NCBI GenBank assembly: GCA_002404055.1
Contig: DHIZ01000014.1
Location: 1-30,765 of the forward strand
From: Chloroflexi bacterium UBA4733
GTDB taxonomy: Bacteria > Chloroflexota > UBA4733
Direction of reading: 5' to 3'
Length of the DNA stretch: 30,765 bases
Shown: positions 14,115 through 23,200 of the stretch, piece by piece
Position numbering within the stretch: the first letter of the stretch is position 1
Layout of the letters: each line of letters begins with the position of its first letter
Notes under the pieces: model-generated
The model's database searches: none
What the model saw: the letters and a program-made list of their open reading frames with translations, nothing else
Told to the model about the DNA's origin: nothing
Translations under genes and position numbers: made by a program

Positions 14115-15951
14115 GACCTGTTGTAACCGCCGGCGTCGGCTTGAAATAGGCCTCGAACATGGCCCTGGCTACGGGCACAGCGGCATCGGGGGCACTCCCC
14201 CCAGCCACTATCACCGTGACAACCAGTTGCGGGTCGCTCAGGGGCGCAAAACCCGACCACCAGGCATCGAGCCCGGCCTGCCCCACGCCGTCGCTTGTGG
14301 GTGCGGCGGCGGCTCCCGTGCCTGCTATGGCTAGTGAGGTCACGCGCACGCCTTGTGAGGCGCCGGCGCTCGTGCTCTGCGCCAGACCATTGCGCACCGC
14401 CTGCAGCACCGCCGGCGCGAGGCCGAGCCGCCGGACTGCAGCGGGCTGCAGTTGCTGCAACACCTTGCCGTTGGGAGCAATCAGGCGCTGTAACAGTTCT
14501 GGACGATAGATCGTGCCGTCGTTGGCAAGGCTCGCCGTGGCCACTGCCAGTTGCAGCGGCGTGACGGCGAAAGGTCCCGCGCCGGCGGCAACGAGGTAGG
14601 TGTCGATCGGCGTCCAGGCCTGGTTCTGATTGCGCTGGTACCAGGCCGGGTCCGGCAGGAATCCTGGCGCTTCTGCCGGCAGCGCAATCCCGGTCGGCTG
14701 GGCAAAGCCGAACAGGCGCAGCCACGACAGCAACTTGTCCTGTCCGAGGCCGGCCACGGTCAGGCCGGGAGTCGTCGCGCCGCCGCTGAGCGCGGCGAAG
14801 AGCGTGTCGCAGTGCTGGGCGAGCGCCTGCGTCAGCGTGAACGGCCCGGCGCCGGTGCCGAGCGGATTAGAGAAGTTCCAGCCGTCTTCGGTCAACACGG
14901 AGGGACATGACAAGGTTTGCGCCGGAGTCACGACGTGCTCCTGCAACGCCGCGGCCGCCAGAAACGGGTTGAGCATCGACCCGGGCGGATACTGCGCCGC
15001 CATTGCGTGATTAAGCAGGGGATTCGCCGGATCGTTGAGGAGTTGGTCCCACGCCGCCTGGCTGATGCCCTGCACGAAGAGATTGGGGTCATAGGACGGC
15101 ACGGAGACCAGCGCAATTACCGCGCCGTCGCGGGGGTCGAGCGCCACTGCTGCACCTTCCGTTGCGCCCGACTGCTGGACAGCGGTCACCAGCGCCTGGT
15201 AGGCCGCCCGTTGTACATCGGCGTCCAGCGTCAACTCCACGCTGTCGCCGGGCGTTCCGGCCTGCTCGCCGAGCGTACCGACGGTGCGTCCGCCAACGTC
15301 GACCACAACAGTTCTGTGACCGAGTTGGCCGCGCAACTGTGCTTCGAAGCGTTGCTCAATGCCGGACTGGCCGGCCACATCATCGGGCGAATATGGTTGC
15401 GTTGAGTTCTGGGACGCAGCCAACTGAGCCTGGCCAACGCGACCGACGTACCCCAGCACGTTGGCGAAGACTGCGCCATCGACATACTGCCGGGTCGCCT
15501 GCGAGTCAACATGGATGCCGGGGAGATCGTCTGCGTGCTCGGTCAACGTCAGGGCAACGTCTCGCGGGACGTTGTACAGCAGCGGCAAAGGCAGCGCCGG
15601 ATTGTCTTTGTCGTCCTTGACCTGCTGATCCAACCGACTCAGGCTGGCGTGCGTGTACTGCGCGAGCAGCGCCAGCACCGCATGCCCATCGGCTCGGTTG
15701 AGGTCTGCTGGTACTACCGAGCCGACCCAACTCGGCACATTCTCGACAAGTTGCTGGTCGTACCGGTCGTAGATGATTCCCCTGGCCGGCGCGATCACGT
15801 CCACGCGCAGATGGTTCTGATCCGACTGCCGTTGAAACTGCGTGCCTTCCACGATCTGTACAAACCAGAGCCGCCCCGTGAGCAGCGCGAAAGCCAATGG
15901 TACGGCGATCCGCGCGTAGATCAGTCGCCGAGCACGCACCTTATCCAGCAT
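14104..15951 (-). CDS. mrdA: Penicillin-binding protein 2 homologue lacking transpeptidase catalytic residues
   Basis: A class B PBP of 615 aa: a membrane anchor (about 12-33), a pedestal/dimerisation domain (about 50-225) and a transpeptidase-fold domain (about 236-605). By fold and position it is the RodA partner. The active-site motifs are altered. SxxK reads S325-M-L-N328 (codon AAC), SxN/SxD reads H380-C-D382, and KTG reads G544-T-G546. The VTPLQLA block is kept, but the conserved GQG before it is GAG. Surrounding sequence (YPPGS, NDGTIYRPELL) aligns normally, and the frame is intact over 1.8 kb, so it is not a decaying pseudogene. I infer it cannot form the acyl-enzyme and acts as an allosteric activator or scaffold for RodA. 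It sits between mreD (6-nt gap) and rodA (overlap). Confidence 0.85.
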   Translation of the reverse strand: MLDKVRARRLIYARIAVPLAFALLTGRLWFVQIVEGTQFQRQSDQNHLRVDVIAPARGIIYDRYDQQLVENVPSWVGSVVPADLNRADGHAVLALLAQYTHASLSRLDQQVKDDKDNPALPLPLLYNVPRDVALTLTEHADDLPGIHVDSQATRQYVDGAVFANVLGYVGRVGQAQLAASQNSTQPYSPDDVAGQSGIEQRFEAQLRGQLGHRTVVVDVGGRTVGTLGEQAGTPGDSVELTLDADVQRAAYQALVTAVQQSGATEGAAVALDPRDGAVIALVSVPSYDPNLFVQGISQAAWDQLLNDPANPLLNHAMAAQYPPGSMLNPFLAAAALQEHVVTPAQTLSCPSVLTEDGWNFSNPLGTGAGPFTLTQALAQHCDTLFAALSGGATTPGLTVAGLGQDKLLSWLRLFGFAQPTGIALPAEAPGFLPDPAWYQRNQNQAWTPIDTYLVAAGAGPFAVTPLQLAVATASLANDGTIYRPELLQRLIAPNGKVLQQLQPAAVRRLGLAPAVLQAVRNGLAQSTSAGASQGVRVTSLAIAGTGAAAAPTSDGVGQAGLDAWWSGFAPLSDPQLVVTVIVAGGSAPDAAVPVARAMFEAYFKPTPAVTTGHVG

Positions 15952-15957
15952 CGCGGC

Positions 15958-16473
15958 CTATCCAGCCGCGCGGAAGCGCTCGGTCGGTTCCAGCGTGCCG
16001 AGCCGCCGGGCGAGTCCACTGCAGACGTAGCCCGCCGGGATCGCCAGCAGGCCGTTGAGGACGGCGCTGGGCGCGACAACCGTGCGCAAGGCCGCCTGCC
16101 AGTTGATTGGATCGTGCAGGGACTGCAGGCCAACCAGTAAGGTCGCGTCGTAGGCGGCCGTCGCCACGACAGCCGCCGCCACGAAAACGCCGATCCCGGT
16201 AGCAAACACTGTTCCGCGCCACCAGCCGACCGCCAGCACGGCCACCAGCAGCGCCGCCGCCGATAGCCCTAGCGGCGCGCCGACCAGCACGTCCAGCAAC
16301 ACCCCGGCTGCCGCGGCGAGCGGCACCACCGCCACACCACCGGCGAGCAGGGCCCAACTGGTCAACGCCACCAGAACGGCGTCGGGCATCACGCCGACCA
16401 CGCGCAGGTGCGGCAACCAGGTGCCCTGGAGAATGACCAGCAACAGCAGCGCGATGAGCGCTAGCGGCTTCAT
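15958..16473 (-). CDS. mreD: Rod shape-determining protein MreD
   Basis: A 171-aa polytopic membrane protein of the elongasome, with about five hydrophobic segments. MreD sequences are poorly conserved. The identification rests on size, hydrophobicity, the motif MPDAVLVALTSWALL with the following Gly-rich helix (G-V-L-L-D-V-L-V-G-A-P-L-G), and the position between mreC and pbp2. Its ATG overlaps the mreC TGA as ATGA, a sign of translational coupling. Confidence 0.9.
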   Translation of the reverse strand: MKPLALIALLLLVILQGTWLPHLRVVGVMPDAVLVALTSWALLAGGVAVVPLAAAAGVLLDVLVGAPLGLSAAALLVAVLAVGWWRGTVFATGIGVFVAAAVVATAAYDATLLVGLQSLHDPINWQAALRTVVAPSAVLNGLLAIPAGYVCSGLARRLGTLEPTERFRAAG

Positions 16474-17318
16474 GGGGTGGGCACAGGCAGCGGCTGGGGC
16501 ACAAAATCGGTGACGACGAGAACCTGACGGGCGTTCTGAAGGTCGGCCGCGGGTGCCAGCATCGCGAACTGGAAGAGATCAACCGGGCGCTGCCGCACCT
16601 GGCTGATACGGCCGATAGGCAGGCCGCGGGCGAAGGTGCCGCCGAGGCCGGAGGTGAGCACCCAATCGTCCTGCCGTAGCGGCGCTGTGGCCTGGACGAA
16701 CTGCAGGAGCAAGCCGGTGCCCGGTTCGTACTGGACAACGCCGGATGGATCACTCTTATCGGTGCCGCCTGAGACGACGACATAGGCGGCCACCGTACTG
16801 CCCGCGTTGTCGATCGGCGTGACGACGGCCGCGTGCGGTCCGAGGCGAACGATTTGCCCGACCAGCCCGGAAGCGTCGACGATCGCCATGCCGACCTTGA
16901 GGCCGTTGCTCGAACCCTGATCCACGGTCAGCATCGCTTCCAGGTTATTTGTGCCACGCGCGATCACGGCTGCCGGCTGGTAGGTATGTTCCGGGTGTGC
17001 CTGCTTGTACCCCAGGAGTTGCCGCAATGTGCCGTTGTCCTGACCGGTGACCTGCAACTGTAGGTTCTGTTGCTTGAGGGTGGCGTTCTCGGCCTGGAGT
17101 TGACGGTTCTGTTGCTGCAAGGCGCCGATCTCCGAGATGCTGGTCCACGTACCGGCGATGTCGTCGCGGACCGTCGAGGCCGCCCAACTGAACGGTGCGA
17201 CCAGTGCCTCGCCGGCCTTCTGATAGCGTCCGACGAGTTGCAGCGTGTCCAGAGCCATCAAGGCGAAAGCGCCGACGAGAAATACCGATACCCACCGAAC
17301 AAGTCGCTGCAGGCGCAT
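16470..17318 (-). CDS. mreC: Rod shape-determining protein MreC
   Basis: A 282-aa bitopic membrane protein that bridges MreB and the PBP2-RodA complex. There is one N-terminal transmembrane helix (about 7-27), then a coiled coil rich in Gln, Asn and Leu (about 62-100: ALQQQNRQLQAENATLKQQN), then the two-barrel MreC domain. Typical blocks include LTVDQGSSNGLKVGMAIVDASGLVGQIVRLGPHAAVVTPIDN. The tail is Pro-rich (VPQPLPVPTP). It starts 9 nt after the mreB stop and overlaps mreD by 4 nt. MreC activates PBP2 allosterically in other bacteria, which bears on the inactive PBP2 here. Confidence 0.95.
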   Translation of the reverse strand: MRLQRLVRWVSVFLVGAFALMALDTLQLVGRYQKAGEALVAPFSWAASTVRDDIAGTWTSISEIGALQQQNRQLQAENATLKQQNLQLQVTGQDNGTLRQLLGYKQAHPEHTYQPAAVIARGTNNLEAMLTVDQGSSNGLKVGMAIVDASGLVGQIVRLGPHAAVVTPIDNAGSTVAAYVVVSGGTDKSDPSGVVQYEPGTGLLLQFVQATAPLRQDDWVLTSGLGGTFARGLPIGRISQVRQRPVDLFQFAMLAPAADLQNARQVLVVTDFVPQPLPVPTP

Positions 17319-17327
17319 ACGATTCCC

Positions 17328-18392
17328 CTAGCGGTTACGCGACGTCGGCTCATTCGGCTGCGTCAGCGATACCTTTTGGAGCAGCCCCAACTCCTCCAGG
17401 CACTTCCCGGTGCCGCGCACCACGCACGTCAGCGGGTCATCGGCAATCGTCACGGGCATCAATGTCTCTTCACGCAAGCGGTGTTCCAGCCCGTGCAATA
17501 GCGCGCCGCCGCCGGCCAGCATGATGCCGCGATCCATGATGTCCGCCACCAACTCCGGTGGCGTTTCCTCCAACGCGGCCTTCACCTCCGTGACAATGGC
17601 GTTGACCGGACCGGAAATGGCGTGCCGGATGTCGACACTGCTGACCTGCACGGAGGCTGGCAGGCCGGTACGCAGGTCGCGGCCGCGCAGCGAGGCGACC
17701 AACTCTTGCTTCAGCGCACAGGCCGAGCCGATAGCCATCTTGGTTTCTTCCGCCATGCGTTCACCGATCAGCAGGTTGTGCTCGCGCCGCATGTACTGCA
17801 TGATCATTTCATCAATCTCGTCGCCGGCGATGCGGATGGAGCGGTTGACCACGATTCCGCCGAGCGAGATGACGGCGATCTCGGTGGTGCCGCCGCCGAT
17901 GTCGACGACCATGTTGCCGGCCGGTTCTGATACCGGCAGACCTGCGCCGATGGCCGACGCCATCGGCTCTTCGATCAGGTAGGCCTCGCGTGCTCCGGAG
18001 TTCAGCGCTGCTTCCCGGACCGCCCGCCATTCCACTTCGGTCGCGCCACTGGGGATGCCGATGGCAACGCGTGGCGCGGGGGCGAAGAGGTAGCGGTCAT
18101 GCACCTGCTTGATCCAGTGGCGGAGCATACTTTCCACCACGTCGAAGTCCGAGATGACACCGTCCTTCAAGGGCCGGATGGCCACGATGGTCGCCGGCGT
18201 GCGGCCCACCATGCGCTTGGCCTCGGTACCCACGGCGAACACTTTGCCGGTGCGCAAGTCTTTGGCCACGACGGAAGGCTCGGAGATCACCACACCTTCA
18301 TTGCGCACATAGACGAGCGTATTGGCGGTGCCCAGGTCAATGCCGAGGTCTTTGGAGAACAGGCCAAGCAGGTCACTTAAAGGACGGAACAC
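17328..18392 (-). CDS. mreB: Actin-like rod-shape protein MreB
   Basis: A bacterial actin that directs lateral wall synthesis, 354 aa. Phosphate-1 motif DLGTANT is at 19-25, the second phosphate motif is VVDIGGGTTEIAVISLGG, and the adenosine motif is MLAGGGALLHG. The N-terminus LGLFSKDLGIDLGT supplies the usual membrane-binding helix. GTG at 18390-18392 is chosen because GGAGAG lies 9 nt upstream (18402-18407 on this strand) and it gives normal length. A longer in-frame GTG at 18485 would add 31 residues unlike MreB. An extended -10 promoter lies about 100 bp upstream, so mreB heads the mre-rod-thrB operon. Confidence 0.95.
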   Translation of the reverse strand: MFRPLSDLLGLFSKDLGIDLGTANTLVYVRNEGVVISEPSVVAKDLRTGKVFAVGTEAKRMVGRTPATIVAIRPLKDGVISDFDVVESMLRHWIKQVHDRYLFAPAPRVAIGIPSGATEVEWRAVREAALNSGAREAYLIEEPMASAIGAGLPVSEPAGNMVVDIGGGTTEIAVISLGGIVVNRSIRIAGDEIDEMIMQYMRREHNLLIGERMAEETKMAIGSACALKQELVASLRGRDLRTGLPASVQVSSVDIRHAISGPVNAIVTEVKAALEETPPELVADIMDRGIMLAGGGALLHGLEHRLREETLMPVTIADDPLTCVVRGTGKCLEELGLLQKVSLTQPNEPTSRNR

Positions 18393-18490
18393 CGGCGCTG
18401 GCTCTCCGCTCGTCTCTGAGGCGTTCCACTGCGGCGCGCCACCGGCCTCCACCAGACGCCAGCCCACCGGAACCCCGTAGGGCACTGGCT

Positions 18491-18521
18491 AGTATAGCAG
18501 CGTCGGCAGGAGCAATTGTAA
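18491..18521 (-). promoter_or_regulatory. Promoter of the mreB operon
   Basis: On the minus strand TTACAA (18516-18521) and TATACT (18491-18496) are separated by 19 nt. TG one base before TATACT makes it an extended -10. The start point would be about 18484, leaving a leader of roughly 90 nt before the mreB GTG. It lies in the 160-bp gap between mreB and cinA. Confidence 0.55.
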
Positions 18522-18553
18522 CGGATGCGACCACTCGTTTGGAGCCGCCCGTT

Positions 18554-19081
18554 TTACCCCTGCGCCAGCAATTCAGCGAGGAGCGCCAGCGCGCCATCGG
18601 CGAACGCCTGTTGGTTGCTTTCGCGATCATCCTGACCAGTCTGCAATTCGCGCACCTCTTCCTGAGACGGCCCAACCACCGCGACATAGGCCATGCCGGC
18701 CGGCTTACGGGAGCGACGACCACCTTGCGGGCCGGCAACTCCGGTCTCGGCGACTCCCCACGTAGCCCTTAGTCGAGTCCGCGCCGCACGTGCCAGAAGC
18801 AACGCCGCCGCCGGGTCCACGGCCCCGGTCGTTGCCAAATCCACCGCAATGATGCCGAGCAACGCTTCCTTGGCCACGGCCGAGTAGACTATGGCGGAGC
18901 CAAGGAACCAGGCCGAACTGCCCGGTATGGCAGTCAAGGCAGCGCTCAGGCGCCCACCCGCCGACGCCTCCGCCACGGCGACCGACTGCCCCCGCTCCGT
19001 CAGTGCGGCGGCAATCTGCGTCGCCAACGGCCGTGCCTCCAATATTCCTACTCCCTTGCGCTGGGCCAAAGTTGTTACCAT
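18554..19081 (-). CDS. pncC: CinA C-terminal domain / nicotinamide-nucleotide amidase (PncC-like)
   Basis: A 175-aa stand-alone CinA-C domain. The family deamidates nicotinamide mononucleotide in pyridine-nucleotide recycling and is often linked to recA/competence genes. Family blocks are visible: V-A-E-A-S-A-G-G-R-L, usually A-E-S-C-T-G-G, at about 36-45; IPGSSAWFLGSAIVYS with the conserved K after YSAVA; and GVAETGVAGPQGG. The Cys-Thr of the first motif is replaced by Ser-Ala here, which may affect activity. The ATG at 19079-19081 lies only 6 nt from the recF GTG on the other strand, and no Shine-Dalgarno is seen. A later in-frame start is possible. Confidence 0.85.
   Translation of the reverse strand: MVTTLAQRKGVGILEARPLATQIAAALTERGQSVAVAEASAGGRLSAALTAIPGSSAWFLGSAIVYSAVAKEALLGIIAVDLATTGAVDPAAALLLARAARTRLRATWGVAETGVAGPQGGRRSRKPAGMAYVAVVGPSQEEVRELQTGQDDRESNQQAFADGALALLAELLAQG
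19076..19081 (+). promoter_or_regulatory. -10-like hexamer directly upstream of recF
   Basis: TACCAT (TAnnnT type) ends 6 nt before the recF GTG at 19088 and has no Shine-Dalgarno after it. It lies over the start codon of the divergent pncC gene. This would give a leaderless recF transcript. The evidence is one hexamer, so it is weak alone; it gains weight from the same spacing at 2905 and 7340. Confidence 0.3.
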
Positions 19082-19087
19082 GGCAGC

Positions 19088-20260
19088 GTGCGACTACAAC
19101 AACTGCATCTGGCCGGCTTTCGAAACTACCGGCGCTTGGCTCTGAACCTTCCTGCCGGCAACTCGATCTTCTGTGGCGACAACGGTCAGGGCAAGAGCAA
19201 TCTGCTGGAAGCAGTGTATCTGCTGGCCACGTCGCGCTCCTTCCGCACCCGTGCCGATCGCGAGCTCCTCAACTGGAATTCGGCGGCTGACGCACCGGGC
19301 GGCGCATTTGCCCGTGTCGCAGCCCTGATCGAACGCGCCGGCAATGGGGTCCGGCTGGACATAGTCATCGCTGCACTGCCGGAGACTGAGCGTAAGGACG
19401 CGACCAATGGCACGGCGACGCGCAAGCAGATTATGGTGAACGGCGTCAAGCGGCAGCCGGCGGAACTGGTTGGCCAGCTCATGGTCACGCTCTTCACACC
19501 GGCCGACGTCGATCTGGTACTCGGTCCGCCCGACCTGCGCCGCCGCTACCTCGATCTGACCCTCTCCCAGACCGATCGTGCCTATTTTCGGGCACTCACC
19601 AGCTACCAGCAGGTGCTGGCGCAGCGAAATTCCTTGCTGCGATCCCTGCGCGAAGGACATGGCCGGGTCGAACAACTGAGCTTCTGGAACGACGAGTTGC
19701 AACGCTCGGCTGTCTACATAATCGACCATCGTGTCGCCGCCATCAGCCGGTTGAGTCAACTGGTAGGGCCGAACTACCAGGCGCTTTCCGGCGACCAGGC
19801 GACTATCGGCTTGCGCTATGTAGCGTCGCTGGATGAGCAACCGGACGCTGCGACCGGCGGGACTGCCGAACGCTACACCGCCGCCTTGCAAGGCATTCGC
19901 GCTCGGGAAGTGGCCGCCGGAATGTCCCTCGTCGGGCCCCACCGCGACGACCTCGCCTTCTTGCTCGACGGACGGCCGCTGGCGGCCGCCGGCTCCCGCG
20001 GCCAGATCCGCCTCGCCACCGTTGCCCTCAAGCTGGCCGAAGTGGCCCTCATGCGGGAACTGACCGGCGAGACGCCCGTCCTGCTGCTGGACGACGTGCT
20101 CTCCGAGCTTGACCGCCGCCGAAGGTCCCTCTTGCTCGCTTCGCTGGCGTCCGATCAGCAGGTGCTCATCACAGCGACTGATCTGGAGGCCTTCTCCAGC
20201 GACTTCCTCACCCGCTGCCGGCGCTACCGGGTCGAAGCAGGGACCGTGACGGAAGACTGA
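19088..20260 (+). CDS. recF: DNA replication/repair protein RecF
   Basis: An SMC-like ATPase that loads RecA at single-strand gaps with RecOR, 390 aa. The N-terminus MRLQQLHLAGFRNY is the classic RecF opening, which supports the GTG at 19088. Walker A is G30-D-N-G-Q-G-K-S37, followed by LLEA and YLLATSRSFRT. The signature and Walker B region is near the C-terminus (SRGQIRLATVALKLAE, then VLLLDDVLSELD at about 333-345). recF is usually next to dnaN and gyrB; here it stands alone beside pncC. Its last 37 bp overlap the 3' end of the convergent CheA gene. Confidence 0.95.
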   Translation: MRLQQLHLAGFRNYRRLALNLPAGNSIFCGDNGQGKSNLLEAVYLLATSRSFRTRADRELLNWNSAADAPGGAFARVAALIERAGNGVRLDIVIAALPETERKDATNGTATRKQIMVNGVKRQPAELVGQLMVTLFTPADVDLVLGPPDLRRRYLDLTLSQTDRAYFRALTSYQQVLAQRNSLLRSLREGHGRVEQLSFWNDELQRSAVYIIDHRVAAISRLSQLVGPNYQALSGDQATIGLRYVASLDEQPDAATGGTAERYTAALQGIRAREVAAGMSLVGPHRDDLAFLLDGRPLAAAGSRGQIRLATVALKLAEVALMRELTGETPVLLLDDVLSELDRRRRSLLLASLASDQQVLITATDLEAFSSDFLTRCRRYRVEAGTVTED

Positions 20261-23200
20261 CCAAGCAGGCCGTCGACCGTGCCGAGCAGCTCCTCCTCGC
20301 GGAACGGCTTGACGAGGTAGGCATCAACACCCAGACGCACGGCCTTCTCGCGATGTTTCTCGCCGGCACGCGACGTCACCATCACGGCCGGCAGGCTGGC
20401 GGTCTCCGGCTGTCGCCGCAAGATCGCCAGCAACTCGAAGCCGTCCATGCGTGGCATCTCGATGTCCATCACCACAGCATCGGGACGCCAGCCCTGTAGC
20501 AGGTCCAGCGCCTCGACGCCGTCGCGAGCGGGGCGCACCTGCCAGCCCTGGCGCTCGAAGACTGCACAGGTGAGACGCCGCACGCTGGGACTGTCATCGA
20601 CCACGAGCAACTGGCGCTGCCGGTGGATTTCGCGTGGCGCGGAAAGGACTTCCCGCCGGACCACAGGCTCTTGCTGCAGCAACGCCGGTATATCCAGGAT
20701 GAGCGCAAGTTCCCCGTTGCCAAGGGCCGTCGCGCCGTGGACGCCGCGCACGCTGCGCAACTGCCGCCCGAGGTCCTTGACCACCACCTCCCGTTTGCCG
20801 GCCAGTTTGTCCACCACGAGGGCCACCGTACCCTGCGCTGATCCCACGAAGACCAGGGAGAGCGGAGCGTTGCCATGCGCCGTCGCCGGCAATCCCAATA
20901 GCGCCGCCAGTTCGACCACGGTATAGGTGCGACCACCGTGGCGAACTACCTGCCGGCCATCCTCAGTCTGGACGCGCCTGGCGGCCACCTTCTCCACGTG
21001 GCGCACCAGGGTCAGGGGAATGGCATAGGTGTACGCCGCCGCTTCCAGCAGGGCGACGGTGAGCAGCGAAAGGCTGATCGGTACGCGCAGGGTGAATGTT
21101 GTACCTGTGCCGGAGCCCGATGAAAGCTCCACTTCGCCGCGCAAGGCCTGGATGTTGGCGCGAACCACATCCAGCCCGACGCCGCGTCCGCTGATGTCGG
21201 TGATTGTCGCGGCGGTGCTCAGGCCGGGTGAAAAGACCAGTTGCTGAAGCTCGTTCTCCGTCGGGTGCGCCGCGTCACTCACCAGACCGCGAGCGATGGC
21301 GGCACGGCGGATGGCGGCGGTGTCCAGGCCGGGGCCGTCGTCTGCCAGCACGATGATGATTTCCGGTCCCACACGCCGGGCGCTCAAGCGGATGGCGCCT
21401 TGCGCCGGCTTGCCGGCTGCCAACCGCGCTGCCGGCGACTCGATGCCGTGGTCCACCGCGTTGCGCACAAGGTGGAGCAAGGCGTCGGCGACCTCCTCCA
21501 TGACCGCACGGTCAAAGAGCGTCTCCTGCCCCTCGACGACGAACTCCACCTGCTTGCCCTGTTGGGCCGCCACCGCCTGCACGGCGCGCGCCAACCGGGG
21601 CAAGATCAGTTGCAACGGGACCAGACGAGCGTGCAACAACACCTGGTTCTGCACGGTATGCAGCCGCTGCTGTTGTTTCAGCGTCAGGCGCAGATCGTCC
21701 AGCACGTCGGCGATCTCGGCGTCACTGGCGGCAACGTCGAGCGCCGCCTCGGACACCTCTCGGGTCAACCGATGGAACTCGGTGTAACGATCCATTTCCA
21801 GGCTATCGAACTCGTCGGAGGTGATCGTGCCGACCGATCCGCGCAGCGCGTCACGCCAGCTCGGTGTGACGACGCTCTCCGATTTTGGCACAAGCGGGGC
21901 AGGCAGCGCTGCCTGGGCCCCGCCGACCAGCATGGCGGCGAAGCTTGTCCCGCTCTCCAGGCGGCTGCCGGCGGCGCGCAAACGATTCCCCGTGTGGCGT
22001 ACGTCGTCAAGGGTGCGCTTCAGCCGCTGCAGCCGCAGTTCCAGGGCTGATTCGGTGATAATCAACTCGTGGTTGGCAGCCAGGAGCCTATCCAGTTCGG
22101 TCAAAGGTACCCGCAACGCCAGGCCTGACGCCGAACCGGCTCGCTCGACGGGGTATGCCGCCGACTCCCCAGGCTCAAACTCGACTAAGGCAGCAGGAGA
22201 TTGTCCTTCCAGGGCCGGGAGGTCGCCCGCCTCCGACATGGCTGCAGACGCGCTGAGCGGGGCGACGGTCGATCGTTCGACCGGTTCCGACTGCACCGCT
22301 GGCACCTCGATGCCCGTCACGACGCTCAAGCGCTCGGCGAGCACGCGCGCCTGGTCGGCGGCGGCGACGTCGCCTCGGACCAGCGCCTCCAGCGCATCGC
22401 AACTCTCCAGCAGGAGCAAGGTCTGGCCGGGTCCGCCCGGAAGCGTGCCCTCTTCCAACTGGCGGTCTAGCGCGCTTTCGATCTGATGGCACAGTGTGGC
22501 GACGTCCGTCATACCGACAGTAGACGACGCGCCTTTGAGCGTGTGGACACTTCGCCGCAACGCCTGCAGGTGCTCCGGGGCTTCCGGTTGCGCGCGGAGC
22601 GCCAGCGTCTGTTCGCCAATTGCCTGGATGTGCTCCGCCGCCTCCTGGGCGAAGATGTCGCGCATTTCGGCGGCGAGCTCGGGATCATCCACATAGGCGT
22701 ATACCGGTGTTGGTTGAGGCCTCCGGGTGGCCAGGGCCTGCGGCGTGGGATCGAGCAGCGCCGCCACCTGGAACTCGTGCGTGACTTCCTGGCGGATCTC
22801 TTCTTCCAGTTGCGGACGCAAGTCTTCCTCGATGTAGCGCTGCACTTCCTGTTCCAGCGTTTCGCGCTGTTCCAGCAACGCCCGTTCTCGCTCCGCTTCG
22901 GCCTCGCGCAATGCCTGCTTGTGCTCGTCCAGCAACGCGCGTCGCTGCTCGGCGTGCAACCGACGCTCGCTTTCAACAAGCAAGGCAGCGTCCTGGCGTT
23001 CGCGCTCCAACTGCGCTACCAGAGCCGTTCGCTCGGCAACGAGTCGCTGTTCCCATTCAGACTGCAACGCCGCCAGGTCAACGGCCGGCAGCGCCGGTTC
23101 GGCTGCGGTTTCCTCCAGCGCCTCGTCCGTTGACTCCACAGGGGTACTTGCTGCTTCCGGCGCTCCGCCCAGAATTTCGGCGAGCCACTCGGCGGCGATG

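Noticed and set aside
18393..18485. N-terminally extended MreB starting at the GTG at 18485
   Set aside because: The extra 31 residues are unlike MreB and the extension would start at the predicted transcription start; the GTG at 18392 has a good Shine-Dalgarno and normal length.
21241..22486. Long plus-strand frames opposite the CheA gene
   Set aside because: They are complementary to the conserved kinase core and have shadow-frame composition.
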